The translations under genes and the position numbers were made by a program. From Pilatotrama ljubarskyi (lineage: Eukaryota > Basidiomycota > Agaricomycetes > Polyporales > Polyporaceae), in assembly GCA_022385805.1 (NCBI GenBank), contig MU277672.1, positions 44,012 through 108,011 of the forward strand: a stretch of 64,000 nt of DNA. The letters run 5' to 3'. Of the stretch, positions 11,561 to 26,147 are shown piece after piece (position 1 is the stretch's first letter; every line of letters begins with the position of its first letter). Below the pieces are notes generated by a model, which saw only the letters and a program-made list of their open reading frames with translations, did not search any database and was not told the origin of the DNA.

Positions 11561-12741
11561 ATGGCCTCCTCACCCATACACCCAGCCAGCCAGATCGACC
11601 CAGCCCTACACTCGCCTGCCCTCCTCGAGCTCGTCGACATCAGCCTTGGCCGCAACCTCATCGGTGAGTTTAGCACTGCTCCTTTCTTCTCCAGCACGTC
11701 AGGAAACTCACCTCTACTCCTCTGCAGAACATGTTGTGGACACTGTAGTCGAGACAGTCGACTACGCGCTCGGCCGCCCCTCTTCCTCCACCCGCGGGCG
11801 TTCATTGTCTCGCCATACGGAACACTCCAAGTTCCTCAAGTTCGTCACAGACGTCATCCACAAGGCAGAGGTCAAGGTCCCCGCCCTCCTCGTCACCCTT
11901 GTCTACATCAACCGTGCAAAGCCACATATCCAGATCGCGCTCGAGCAGTGGGCAAACGAGCGCGTCTTTCTCGGCGCACTCATCCTCGCGAACAAGGTAT
12001 GTTCTTTCCATCCTTATGCTGCGGCTTGTGGCTAACACAGCTTTCTCTCAGTACTTGAACGACTCTACGCTCAAGAACATCCACTGGGCACTCTGCACGG
12101 GAGTGTTCGGCAAGCGTGACATCGGACGCATCGAGCGTGAATTCCTCGACGTCCTCGACTTCGAACTCGGCGTCTCCGAAGCCGACCTCCTCGCGCACCA
12201 TGATGCGCTCCTCGCGCTCTCCCACGCGCCTCGCCTCCCTACCACTCGCGCCGCGCATCACCATCACACCCGCCGGCGCAGCTCGCCTCTGGGCTCGCGC
12301 TGGAGCAGCGACTCGAGCGACATGGACGTCGACTCCGAGTCCTCCTTTGAGAGCGTTTCTCTCCCCCGCACCCCCGAGCCGCACGCGCCGGTCTCCGCGG
12401 TGCCCTTCCCGATCAAGTCGCAGCATCTGGACTTTGCTCCATCGACGCACGCGCATCTCCACGAACAGGCCGCGGCGCACCAGCAACAGCACCCGCACCA
12501 GCACCAGCCCGAGCCTCACCCCCAGCATCATCCTCAACATCGAGCACGCGCCTCTGCGCTGTCGATCCTCCGCTCCTTCCCTCTTCCCCACTTCCACTCG
12601 CATTCGCATTCATGCTCGCACTCGCAGCAGCAGCAGCAAGCGCACAAGGCGACGCCAGCACCACATAGTGTAGCGCCTATACCGCAGCCGTTCCACCATC
12701 TCGCGCCCCCCGCTGCGCACGCGATGCCGGTCCGCGCATGA
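11561..12741 (+). CDS. Pho85-type (PCL/PHO80-like) cyclin
   Basis: Three exons (11561-11663, 11728-11996, 12052-12741) encode 353 residues. The cyclin box spans roughly residues 60-165: a FLKFVTDVIHKAEV helix, VPALLVTLVYINRA, FLGALILANKYLNDSTLKN and LDFELGVSEADL, the typical pattern of cyclins that partner the CDK Pho85. These cyclins steer the kinase in phosphate response, glycogen control, polarity or cell-cycle entry; which role applies here cannot be read from sequence. The C-terminal half is a disordered tail with Ser/Asp patches, then long His/Gln/Pro-rich runs (about residues 245-330) encoded by CAC/CAG-rich DNA. The start was chosen as the first ATG after the pyrimidine-rich leader; the frame stays open upstream without further conserved sequence. 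Confidence 0.88.
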
Positions 12742-15700
12742 CGTCTCTGCTCGCTCGACATCTTCGACTTCCCCTGTACAAAACCCTTCGGCTCGCACCA
12801 CCCCGCGCCCATCGCGCGCGCGGTGACAGGCCTAACTTATCGCCTGATAGATCCACATTCCGCCGTAGATCTGCTGCACACTCGCTCGCCCCCTCTCAAT
12901 ACTGCTCTTCCATTCCGCTTCCCGTGAGCGCTCTGTTGTCTGATCACAATTCTCGCGTCGTTCCATTTCATTCCGCCTCCTCGCTCGCACGATATTCCTT
13001 ACTACGCACGCAGCCCCTGCATTAATTATCCATCGGCTGCCCCCCTTTCTGCACATTCATCAGCACCTGTCGCCATCGCCGCGACCTACTTCTATCCCCA
13101 CCACCACCATCATCGTTATACGCGTATTGTACAGCTAGTAGACACTCCTGCCGTCTTCAGTGCAATCACAACGAACCGTTGAACACCACATCCTCAGCCC
13201 ACTGAACACCTGTGAGAATGATACGACCATTGAACATTACAGTACCTGGCAGCGCGGCAGCAAATGCAGCTGCCAAACTGGCCCTGGCGTGGCGACTCGG
13301 AAGAACAGTCATATAGAGTTGCGTAAGCGCCACCGTCTCGCATTGACCGGCCGGAACGCGCGACTCGGGCACAGCCGCCGCGCGACGCGGCTTCGGCCCT
13401 CCCGAGCTCGCCCGCGCGCGCGTACGGCGGTACCATTCATCATTCGCCTTGGCTTTCACCGGAGCCCCCGCCTCGAGGACCTTCTAGCTTAATTACGGAC
13501 TCAGCACATGCTTCGTGCGAGTGAGTGTACGAGCAGCGAGGAAGCGTCCAGAAATCCCCGGCGCGAGTCCAGTCACGAGTGATTCGCTGGCATAAGTATG
13601 TTCGGCATCGCATGGGACTGCGCGTACGCGCGGCAAGTGGGAATATTTGCCGGTACTGTACATACTGACTGTACTGTATGCACGCGGGCACTGACACTCC
13701 CGCTGGGCACCCGGGCACGGCAGGTCTCACAGGGAGGACTCAGGATCAGTACGGCCTCGCGCGCGCTGGCGCTCCGGGCCTCTGGCAGCAGTAAGTACTG
13801 TGCAGGTGTACACCCTCCGAGTCCGAGGCCGCCTTCGCCTTCGCGTCAGCCGAATTGCCCAACACCGCAGCTGTCCGGGGCCCATGCCCGTCGCATCTCC
13901 CTCGGCGACGGGCGTGCGCATGCACAGTCCGACTGTCCGAGGCGATAGTAAATACCACGCAGGTGCAGCCAGTCCATGGCGCATCATGATGCATGACTCT
14001 TGACGAGCTCGAGTCCGAGTCCGGGTCCCAGCCCGAGTCCGGAACGCGCCTGGGCACCGGCCTGAGTCGCAGCACTTGCGGATATGTGTCCAGACAGGAT
14101 GCATCAAGGCCAGTTCTCAGCGGTGCACTATCGGAGCTCCAGATCGCAGCGATCGGTAGGTCGGTAGCAAACCGCGTCGACCGCGATGTGCAGCCCGTAA
14201 CGCGACAGGGCGCGCCTGGGGCGTCTGACATCACTTGTTGCGTACCCCTCGACGCTCGTAGAGGCAATGTCGCTGCCGCTACTATCTCTGCAAGGTGGGG
14301 GCATCAGTTATAGTGGCTCTGAGAGGGTACTCTGCCGTCGGGCGGTGGAGATGATGTGATGCGTACCCGAATCGTAAGCTCTAACTCTCCGCTCCCGCGT
14401 ATCGTTACATGACAAACACGCAGACCGGCACGTACTGCTCTGTACAGGAATAGCGACCGATAGCCACTTTGAAAGCATGCGCAGAGCCGCATTACATTCG
14501 TGTACGACCCGATATACATCCTATCATACACTGCGCGCACCCCCACCCTTGAGACCGTAAATGACGGAAACCCGCCCTTCCTGCGCAGCGCGAGGCGCTG
14601 GCAGCCATAGACACTCGAATCGAAGCCTGGCAATATGAACGGGGCCACAGCGCCACGCGCCCTTTTTGAGCCGGAAGCAGCATCGACCAGCGCACCTGCT
14701 GCCGGTGCCTCGTGCTTGCACGCAGCCACCGCCACCGCGCCGACCGCCCAGTGCAGCAGCGCGAGCGGCGCGCTGCGGGGAAGCAGAAGCCCGTCGTCCG
14801 CGGCGTCATCTTGACTTTCCAGCGCGGTCCTGCAATCCTGCCAGAAGGCGAGTATGGGTGCCGTGGATGCTGCAGAGGCCGGCGCTCTTGCAGAATCCAC
14901 GTCATGTACTTCGTTCCAGGCGCGGATGTGCTGAGCTTCCGCGCATTGAAGGCGTACTGGAGGCCCGAATTCGAACATAGGAGCGCCTGCCCGATTCGTA
15001 GCTCCCGTCCCTCACAAAACGCTGCCGTGACGCGTTGCATCGAGGCGGGCGCGTCGTGAAGCACGCGAGCAGACGCGGAACAGGACACTTCGGACAAAAG
15101 ACTGTACTCACCGCTCGTCCTTTTCGCCGGCCTGCTCATTCTTCTTGCCGGCCCTTCTTCCGCGTTCATCTATCGCCCGCTTGAGCGAGTGAGCGGTGCA
15201 ACGCCCACTGCCAGTGCCATATCCAAACTCGTCACAAAAGGAGACACCGCTCTTGTTCACCTCCGAGACCTGACGCGTGACGCTGGATGATCGAGCGTGC
15301 ATGTTTGCCGGCCCTGCCGTACCCATCAGCGCACAGCTGAGCGAAAGACAAAAGAAGGTACGCGCGGGCCCACAGCGGGCTGATTAGCATGTCCTGGCAC
15401 TGCGCGCCGAGGTGCACAGCAGGAGGCGTTTCCGCCCCGGCCGGACTGGGCCATCTGATGTCGTTCAAGTTGCGAACACGGCAACAACGTCGAGGACAAG
15501 ATGGCCAGGGCGGGTATGATTGTAGGCTTCCGACGAGCTCGACACGCGCGCACACTTGCTAACGTGCTTGTGCGACATACGCAGCTATGACGGACACGAC
15601 ACCTCTACGTGGCGATATGTAGACGATGACCCAGGGTGCCGATATACGGGGCTAGATCGTCTTCGAAGACCAGTGAATCAGCAATGCGCACCAACCCAAC

Positions 15701-16669
15701 GTGTACCACTCGCTGACCGCCAGGTTGTCCCACAGGCCTCGCCGACTCTGCGGGGCCGAGCGACTTTGTAGGTCAACGCTGATCGTGCCCGGGATTCCCG
15801 GCCTCCACAATCGCAGCACTGCCGACCGCTTCGCACTTAGCATCTGGCGGAATGGAAAACATGGAGAGCTCACCATAACTCCCGACTCGGATTCGGGAGA
15901 TGACGACGGTTACGAAGACCACGGACTTCATTTGCAAATGCCCCCATTGCGGGACCTCGGATTTGACTTTTTCCCGTCGTTCACAAAATATCCTGCCAGG
16001 GCTCTTGGTCAGCCTATGACTCCGCAGTCAGGACTTGTACGGAGACACTCTTACAGCAAGACTCGGGGATAGCTTTTCCCAAGCATTAGGCCGTGAGCCC
16101 TTCTCGCAACTCCCGACCGTTCTTATGCGAGGCAGATGACTCACACGCTTGCGCGCCAAACTAAGCGAAGAAAAGACCACCGGTATCCCTGATAGTTTGC
16201 CCAATGGGGGACCGTGCTAAACGCAGTCGCTGAAGGCAGGGAGGTGAGTCGTAACAAACGCCCATGACGAGAAGGCAGCGGCAATGCAACTCGTAACGGC
16301 TGTCGCGAGTCTGCCGAGATACGCGAGAGCCCAAGTCATGAATGCCTGAACAAACAAGTTGGACGCCATGAACGCACATCTCTGCAATGATGATTCGTGT
16401 CTCGGTTGAGTTTGAAGGACGTACTCGATACCCCTCAGGCTACTCCAGTCGAATCTGGGTATGGGGCGCATACACGGGGATTGCACGTCCGCTCCGAACG
16501 CACATCTCCCGGCCCAGAGCGACCACGATCCGGTCGCGCAAAGCTGGTGGGGCGCCCCTCTCACTGTTGGGGTAGCCATAACGCATTGATCTCTTCCCCA
16601 GCTTTCGCGCCCAGGGTATCGTCTACAGGACGCTGAACGGCCTCAAGAAACACTCCGTGGACCAAAGAT
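12742..16669. other. Gene-poor 3.9 kb stretch with weak candidates only
   Basis: The first few hundred bases are the likely 3' UTR of the cyclin gene. Two weak coding candidates exist. At about 15790-16072 (+) a frame contains an acidic SDSGDDDGYEDHG block followed by GFDFFPSF. At about 16217-16579 (-) a frame has a possible membrane helix rich in Ala, Trp and Phe. Neither has a clear start, partner exon or known domain, so I do not call them genes. Nothing else stands out. Confidence 0.4.
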
Positions 16670-19065
16670 TCAGGATCGACCTCTACAGTCCACCTTATGC
16701 TCAACCCAATGCGACTTTTGACATCCGGTGTCGCAGTACCTGCGGACGGGTCAACATGGGGACGCTCGGGGTGACGTGATGTGCACTCACTTCGTCTTCC
16801 CGCATCCCGCGCACTTGCGCAGTGCGGCGCTAGGGTTACCGCACCATGAGCATCGGTACAGCTCGCAGCTGCTCGTCTCGCTCGTCGCCTTCGGCACCGT
16901 ACGACCTTGTGGATGGCCATGGCCACGTCCGTGCCTGTGAGAGCCGTGTCCGTCGTCTTCGTCGGAATCCGCGATATCGACTTTCTCCAGCCATTCCGCC
17001 AAGCCATCCTCCGCATCGGGAGCTGCTTCGAAGTGGTTCGCCTGGAATTGCGCGTCGAGCTCGTCGAAGCGCTTGACGAATGCGCCCCACTCCTTCGCGC
17101 CCTCCGTGTAGAGATTGAGAATGAGCTCACGAGCGAGGTTTAGCTGAGTTTTGGCGATCGGGTAGCCCATGTGCTTCATGAACTCTACGGACGTCTTCAT
17201 CTTCCTCCGCGCAGGCTGGATCGCGACGACGGGTCAGATCCGCACACGTGCGATATGATACCGAGTACCACTTACATCCAACTCTCGCAGGTCCTCGCTC
17301 ATTTCCGGGCCACGGACGAGAATCGTCAACAAAGCATACCAGCTCAAGACCGCCAGCATGTGTCTCCCATCCGGAGGCGCCTCAGAGACGTACGCCTTCG
17401 CGTCCTCCCAGGCCGACATCAGGAACGCCGTCCCCTCAGCGCGGGCCTGCATGTCTCCCTCCATGGCCTCGCGCAAGATCATCAGCCCCTGTTGTGCCGC
17501 GTGGCTTACCGCGCGCCAGAGAAGCTGGTTCCGTACGAACGGCGTGATAACCGTGCACTTCAGGCCCTTCTTGACCGCACGCAGCCCGGCCTCGATGTTG
17601 GCGCCCATGCTGACCACATAGTACGCGTAGGCAAGGCCCCTGTTCCGTTGCAGCGCTTTGTGGCCCAGCGCTATTGCCTCGGGAAACCGGCTTCTGATCA
17701 TGTAGAACTTCATGTCAAGGATGTCGGCATCGTCGAGGTCGGCGGGCATTCCTTTGGCACGCAGAGCCTTCGCGCTCAGAGGAAGGGCGTCCGTCCAACG
17801 GCTAAATGGCAATCCGAGTACACTGCCGTCCGTGACGTGCTCTCGTCCCCTCGGACCTTCCACCTGGAATCCGCCCTCGGCGATAGCGAACTCAGTGCGT
17901 TGGATGATGCCCACGAGCTTTTTCCCCAGCGCGTAAATGTCACGGTCCTGCATTGCTTGCATCATGGCCTTCTGGTAATCGACGGTGGCGTAGAGTGTGA
18001 GATACACCTCCGCCTTCGTTGGCCCATAGTCCATGAGTATATCCGAGAGGTGCTGTGGCGTGCCCCGCTGAGCCATGCTGAGGAATCTGTTGGGATCGAA
18101 GAACGAGTGTTCATACTCGCTCTCAGCGATAGGAAGACGGAGGAGGGCGCTGAAGGCAACCGCGCGTATATTGATGTTGTTGCTCCGAGTCAACGCTGCA
18201 AGGAGTTTGAGCATGGACGGGACTGCCTTGCATTCCTGCGGACAGTGCTGGGTGGGAGCGGCGAGAAGATTGATGGCGTGGGTGTGCATGATGTGGGAGT
18301 AGGTGGGTTTTCGAAGCGCAGCGACGGTTGCCTCAAGGACAGGTCGGATGGACGCCTCCTTGAGGAGTCTCGGGTCTGGGGCCTCCTCGCAGGCGACCAC
18401 CGCTTCTGTCGCGTGGTCGACAGTGACGATGACAAGCTCAGAAACCTTGGAATCATCGGGATAATCTTGCATGATCTTGACAAGCGTGTGGCTGTGGCGC
18501 GCGATCTCCTGTCTTGCAGACAGTCCGCCGTGGTGGGTAACCACGGTGAGAGCCTGGAGAGCGATGTGGCGGGTCGAGTCGAACTCGAGGAGCGGCATGA
18601 CCTTCTTGAGCAGCCCTATACGTCAGTGTTATAAGCATCTCTGAGATACCGTCAATGAGAGGGCAGCCAAACCCTTTTCGAACAGCCTGTCCCTTAGAAT
18701 CGCATCCGCACACATCTTGGCCATGATCGCGACGACACCGCCCATGACCCTCTGGTTTCCCGCTCGACGGGCCGACGCATATACCCCATCCAGGCGTCTG
18801 TACATTTCGTTAAACCGCGCATGCGTCCTCTTCAGGCCGTGTCGGGTACTAAGATCTGCAGGATTGGCCTAACAATCAGAGCCGCTCGACGCGAGTCATG
18901 AGTTGTACGTCGACTCCTACCAGGAATCTTCAGGCGTTTGCAGAGGCGCGAAACGATCATGTTCCAGCTAAGGGCATCATTGACATCGTCGAAGATGCCG
19001 TCCGGGATGACATATGGGTCGTCGCCGAGCACGGCGCCGGGAGCCTTGGTACGCGAGCCAGACAT
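16670..19065 (-). CDS. MYND-type zinc-finger protein with helical-repeat body
   Basis: Five exons on the minus strand (19065-18921, 18855-18673, 18615-17276, 17215-16791, 16739-16670) encode 720 residues. The C-terminus is a complete MYND finger: C678-x2-C681, C691-x2-C694, C700-x3-C704, H708-x3-H712/C716, with the typical KYCDTGCQKSHW core split across the last intron. The large central part (about 110-560) is alpha-helical, with HIALQALTVV-type repeats resembling armadillo-like or TPR-like arrays, and a His/Gly/Asp-rich linker precedes the finger. MYND fingers bind proline-rich partners, often in transcription or ubiquitin control (Mub1/SamB is one fungal example, although I cannot equate this protein with it). 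Without the final 23-codon exon the finger would be truncated. Confidence 0.85.
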
Positions 19066-19518
19066 GACGAGGATGGTGGTGGTAGCAGTACAAGCGCAAC
19101 TCCCCTCGTACGGTCCATCTCATCCCGGCAGCGGCGAGCAGCGTGACGTGAACTGAACTTTGCTCATCTGAGGGTATCAGAACGCCTTAATCGCAAGCTT
19201 CGGTACCAGGTTTGGACCACGTCCGCCCGGAACGCTGCCAACATATGACGGCAAACAGCACCAAACACCAATCTGCTCTGCCCCGGGAACAAAGTCCCAA
19301 GGGCCGATATTGGCAGCAGCGTTGGGTTCAGAGCGAATCAGGAGGATCGCAGGCATTGCTGTAGTATAGAGTACATAACATGACTGCCAGTGGTGAACCG
19401 TACGAGTAGTCCGAGGCCGGAACAGTACAGGCCGACCACATTGCGACGGCCGTCGCAGGGGAGGATAGATTACATATACCGGATAGTTCTGCACATAACC
19501 CCAAGCTAGCCAAAGCGT
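19066..19518. other. Non-coding interval
   Basis: This holds the promoter side of the MYND gene and the 3' flank of the next minus-strand gene. I see nothing recognisable. Confidence 0.5.
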
Positions 19519-20674
19519 TCAGGATCGCTCCAGCTTCCCAGCTACACCAGCCGCCTCATCTCTCGCCTGTCCCAACTGCGGGTCGATCGTCGGCGGGTTG
19601 GACATCGGCCGCTGCTCGCTTGAGCCAGCCACAGCAGATAGCGCTGCATCTAGTCCATTAGGAGGGGGTGGTGCGGATGGACCACCAGGGGGCGCTGAGG
19701 CAGACGTAGCAGCGGCGGCAGCGCTCTCCTGTTGGCCCGACCCGTTGACGATAGTGGAGCGGAACGGCGACGGTGCGACAAGCGGTCGATGGAAGCGTGC
19801 GCGGAAGTCGTTCGCTTGCGCAGGGTCGTGGACGTACGGGCCAGGGACGTGGTCGCCCATTCCGCCGTATGGGGCGTTGGGATCTCCTAGAGCAGGGCCA
19901 TCCGGCGCCTTGGGAGCGTGGGCGTAGTGCATCCGTCGCTGCGCGAGTTCGTCAAGGTCGATCACACACTCGAGCAGAGTAAGAGCGTACCTGCTGGTCC
20001 CAATGATCCCATGCCTGTGCGATGATAGGCTCGAGCGACGCGAGCTCCTCGTTCGTCATCGACAGTGTACGAAGCAGGTGCTGCTTCAGCAACGGAGCGC
20101 ACGAGAACGAGAGGAGAAGTGTCGACGCAAAGGTCTGGCCGCCGAGAGGCTGGCCTTGTGGGAAGGGGGGTTCGTGGATCGGATGCGGTTGGGGGTGTGG
20201 GTGCGGGGGCATTTCGTGCGGCATGACAGGTTGGTATTGGCCCTCGGCGTTCATACGGTACTGTACCTCCTCCATGCCGGGCATCATCTCGTTGCCCATG
20301 TCGATCCCGAGCTCGCGCAGCTTTCTCGCCTTGACGAGCGCGCGGTGCTTGCGCTGCCGCTCTCGCGCGGCAGCCCGGACTCTGTCCCGCTTGGCGATCT
20401 CCTCCGGACTGAGCTCCTCGCCCTTGTATTCGGGTGCGCTAGGCGGCGGGGGCGGCGGCTGGACCTCGACCTGCTGAGGGGGCATCTGCTGCGCCTGCTG
20501 CTGAGAGAGCGCGAGTATGTTCTGAAGGCCTGCCTGGCGGTCGCGCTCACGCTTCCGGCGCTGTCGTTCTGCGGCTTTCTCGCGCTTGTGCCTCTGACTC
20601 GGTGTCTCGTTTTCGCGCGAACGCTTGCGCGATGAGGACGGCGTGCCGGGAATATGTTGCGCGTTCGGGTCCAT
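19519..20674 (-). CDS. Basic, proline/glutamine-rich nuclear-type protein
   Basis: Two exons on the minus strand (20674-19991 and 19968-19519) encode 377 residues; the apparent intron is only 22 bases, so this junction is the weak point of the model. Residues 14-50 form a very basic helix (SRKRSREN, RHKREKAAERQRRKRERDR) that would serve as a nuclear localisation or nucleic-acid-binding segment. A Gln-rich patch and a polyproline run follow, then a second basic helix (IAKRDRVRAAARERQRKHRALVKARKLREL) around 115-145, and a His/Pro-rich linker. The C-terminal part is Ala/Pro-rich and low complexity. The pattern recalls bZIP-like or chromatin-associated proteins, but no leucine zipper is obvious. 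I do not recognise the family. Most likely a nuclear regulator conserved in related fungi. Confidence 0.65.
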
Positions 20675-20948
20675 AGGTCGTTCAAAGAGTATATTCGCAG
20701 CACCGCGGGGTGACCGTTACGGTCTGAGAGCGAGGAGAGGCCGCGGAGGGTCGGGCGGTGGTAACAGTTGTGACGAGGAGGTGACTAGGAGAGACTGGCG
20801 TCTGTCACGCGCCTCTTATACTCCTTGTGGCGTGGGAATGTTGCGGCGGTCTGCGAGACTCAGCTGCTCCGCCAGGAAATTCAACACGCTCGGAAAGCGT
20901 CCTTCACTGCATTCCTTCTTACACCGACTGTTGGCAATACATTGTGCT

Positions 20949-23362
<2,414 letters not shown>

Positions 23363-24988
23363 TCATCTGGCCGGGCTTGGGCTCGGAGGATCCTGGAGAT
23401 TGGTATACCTGGGAGTCGGTCCTTGAGGACTGTCCACGACCATGGGTGAACCGGCGGAGCTTGAGAGCGAGGTCAAAGAGCCCGAAAATGGATCACGTGT
23501 CGTAGTGTAGGTGGTTTGATGAGTCGGGGTTTGGGGAGTTTCATTGTGAGCCGGGCTGCACACAGAGCTGGAGAGTGAGGTGAGGGAACCAGAGAAGGGA
23601 TCCTGTGCGACAGGATTTCCGGTTCCGGGGCTGGGTGTCTGAGGATTTTCTCCGCGAGCTTGAGAGTCAGTAGGAGCAATGGAGAGAGACTGCATGGCTT
23701 GAGTCGCTTCGTCCCCCAGGAGGGAAGTCGAGCGCCTGGAACGGGTACCAGTCCGAGCTGCAGGTTGTCTGTAGTCGGGGTCCGAGTTCTCCCTCTCGTC
23801 CTGAAGTTTCTCATGCTTGAGATCGTCTGCATCCCGGGTGACAAGTGCCTTGATGATCTCTCTGTATTTCTCAATAGCCTGCTCCCTCCAAGCAGTATCC
23901 ATCATCTTCTGACCTTCCTTCTGCACCCCTCACTTTCAACAGATGTAGCACAACAATTCAGTGTAGCCACTCACTGCACGTGTTTTGTTTGGGGTTCCCT
24001 TCTTCGATGGTGCAATTTTAGACCACCATGTAGCTCCTGCCTGACGGCAATCATCGGGTTGAGGATATCCTTTGGCGAGGGACAGCATGCGCAAGAAGAC
24101 AGGGTTCAACTCGCCGTCTGATGTGATAATCCATTCGCAGAATGCGAGGACCTCAATATCAAATGCCATCACTTCCAGTTGAGCCCTGGCATCTGCCTTT
24201 GCCTTCGCTAGTGCTTCTTGCACACCAGGCTCGGCTTCGTCATACTCGGAGTTGATGTCTTCGAGAATTGAGAGCTTGTCCAATCTGCGAGTGAGCATGC
24301 ATAGTGTGCATGCAGAAGCAACAGAGATCAAGCAGGCAACACGACCATTGTGTTTCCCATCATTGCGGAGATCCTCCAGGACGTGCACAGCTTGGGTGCA
24401 CACTTGCTTCAGAGTCTTGCAGGTTGTCGTCTTGGCATGTCTCAGCTCCGCTATACGTGAACTGGCCCCCTGCTGTTTGAAGAGCAAAAATGTCAAGGGT
24501 GCAGGTTTGCCTTCATGGATGAACCGGGTGCCATAGACCTTGTGAATCGTGGAGCTGTCCGGCTCTCTCCAGGATTTTGTAGCAGGCCTCAAGTACCGCA
24601 TATGTGAGTGAGTAGTGAGGGAGTTGTCTGCCAGGCCAGCCAAGCATCATACAATCAGAATCTAGGCGACAAAGTAGAAGATAAGCACTCACGCATCCAG
24701 GCATGTAGCTGGAATAGATAGTCATATATAGCATTGTATTGATTCTCCTGCACGGTTTCGTCATGTTGAACCAGCTCTTCAGCTTTCACCTGGGCATCAA
24801 TGATCGCTTGAATGCGAATCACAGTGGTGTATATATCCTGGAGAAAGCCTGCCAAGTCCTCATTTACGTTCTTTGCGTGAATTTGTATGGCCTAATCAAC
24901 CAAGCCGGAGGTATGGCGAGGAGCCGCCAGTTTCAGGCCTCCATCATTTACTGCACAAGTAAATGCCATAGCATGCACTCACCGCCAT
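23363..24988 (-). CDS. Unrecognised 471-residue protein with a 36-residue internal repeat
   Basis: Four exons on the minus strand (24988-24983, 24891-24693, 24627-23975, 23920-23363). The first coding exon is just ATG GCG, joined to an exon opening with AIQIHAKNVNEDLAGFLQD. A TATA element lies 115 bases upstream, which supports this start. I do not recognise the family. The N-terminal two thirds are helical and soluble, with no signal peptide or membrane segment. Around residues 145-230 is a Cys-containing helical segment (VACLISVASACTLCML) followed by acidic helices. The C-terminal third is disordered and Ser/Thr/Pro-rich, and contains two tandem units of 36 residues each starting DPFSGSLTSLSSS (about 393 and 429; DNA 23602 and 23494). 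Possibly a fast-evolving lineage-specific gene. Confidence 0.6.
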
Positions 24989-25101
24989 ACTTATGTTGCA
25001 ATTGTGCTCGAGAAGCACTGCAGAAGTTGACTCGGAGAGCCTGAAGATGCAGATGGGATGTGAGCTGGGAATGGCAGACTGAGTACGCCCGGCTCTTGCA
25101 G

Positions 25102-25109
25102 TTTATATA
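25102..25109 (-). promoter_or_regulatory. TATA box for the orphan gene starting at 24988
   Basis: TATATAAA on the minus strand, about 115 bases before the ATG. It supports the very short first coding exon proposed for that gene. Confidence 0.55.
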
Positions 25110-25601
25110 TGCAGTCCGAGTCTGAGTCAAGTGTCTTTCAGAGCGCATGGGAGAACACCAGCCTGAGATTGGGAGGGGCGTGGCGAGAAGGGATACCATT
25201 GGCGCCACCATCTCGGCAGCCTGTAGATTACCTCTCACAACCACTTTGCCAAATGATGGTACATTGGCACGCCGCTTGGGTTTGCGGCGACTATAGTCGA
25301 ACGAGAGGTGCTGTGTACCTCGGACTCGGATACCATGAGTCACGGACATGAGTATGCATTTGCTCGTTCGAGGCGCATCTCCGTGTGGAGGCGAACACGG
25401 ACCATAACGGTAGTGGCACGGCGACCGTCGCCTCGGGGCCCGGGGGCGATTGAATGCGGGTATCCTTTATAGTACAACCTATTGTTCCGATAAACTGCTC
25501 AATTGAGGATGCTTCTCAGGCCGACTGTCGAGGCGTCTGCACTCAGTATACGATGGGGCTCCGATTCGGCTGCAGTACTGTACCGCGGGTGCTGGAGCTC
25601 G

Positions 25602-25632
<31 letters not shown>
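25602..25632. repeat. Tandem repeat, four copies of GCGCTGA
   Basis: Four exact copies of the 7-mer GCGCTGA plus GCG lie in a non-coding spacer. Probably a replication-slippage minisatellite; no function is visible. Confidence 0.85.
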
Positions 25633-26116
25633 GGCGCACGATCAGTACTGAGCGAGTATGTGGTTCGAGTCATCTCTTCCAACACTTCTAATAGAGGGTG
25701 CAGACACTTCTGTTACTCCGACGCCCCTCCTCAACAGTATGTCTGCCTCAGCCTGACTCGGACGGAGCCAGGCATGCTTCGCCCCTCGGTGCTAGAGGCG
25801 TTTACATACAGTATTCCCTCGGGTGCGAGTGACGCCAATAAAGCAGCAGGTTACTCCTTGGGTTACTCTGCCGCCTGTTTCGCTGTGCTCTGCGCCGCTA
25901 ACTCGCTCGGGATCAGTCAGCAGCATGGAATCCAAATAGCGCTTGTCCAGGCCGCCGTGAGACGCGTGGGATACCAGCGCAGAGGAGATGGGCTGCCACC
26001 AGGCTGCCACGCAGTTTTCCGAGATTGGGGATCGTCACTCGCGAGACATGGGACGCCTCCACAATTTTGCCTCGATTTCGCTGGCAGTGCTCTGCGCGGC
26101 TGCTCGGAGTCTTCAG

Positions 26117-26123
26117 TATAAAA
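26117..26123 (+). promoter_or_regulatory. TATA box for the gene at 26148
   Basis: TATAAAA lies only about 30 bases before the ATG at 26148. Either the leader is extremely short or transcription starts inside the proposed first exon. In the latter case a downstream in-frame ATG, such as the one encoding MDQAVSPF, would be the start. Confidence 0.45.
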
Positions 26124-26147
26124 CGCTCGGTCTTCACAGGTGTTTCC

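Larger units (their letters stand above)
24989..26147. other. Non-coding interval with two promoters and a short tandem repeat
   Basis: This is the divergent promoter region between the minus-strand orphan starting at 24988 and the plus-strand orphan starting at 26148. It contains a TATA element on each side (25102-25109 and 26117-26123) and a four-copy 7-base repeat at 25602-25632. No convincing coding frame is present. Confidence 0.5.

Noticed and set aside
14304..15169. Overlapping minus-strand frames of about 225 codons
   Set aside because: Two frames of equal length overlap in different phases, neither has a motif, and third-position bias is weak.
17171..18634. Plus-strand frame of 487 codons
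   Set aside because: Antisense of the large exon of the MYND protein; the minus-strand reading has conserved helices and joins to a complete zinc finger.
19948..20000. Reading the basic nuclear protein as two separate genes at its 22-base gap
   Set aside because: Both parts are in phase and low-complexity in the same style; a single gene is more economical, although the intron as placed is too short and the true junction may differ.
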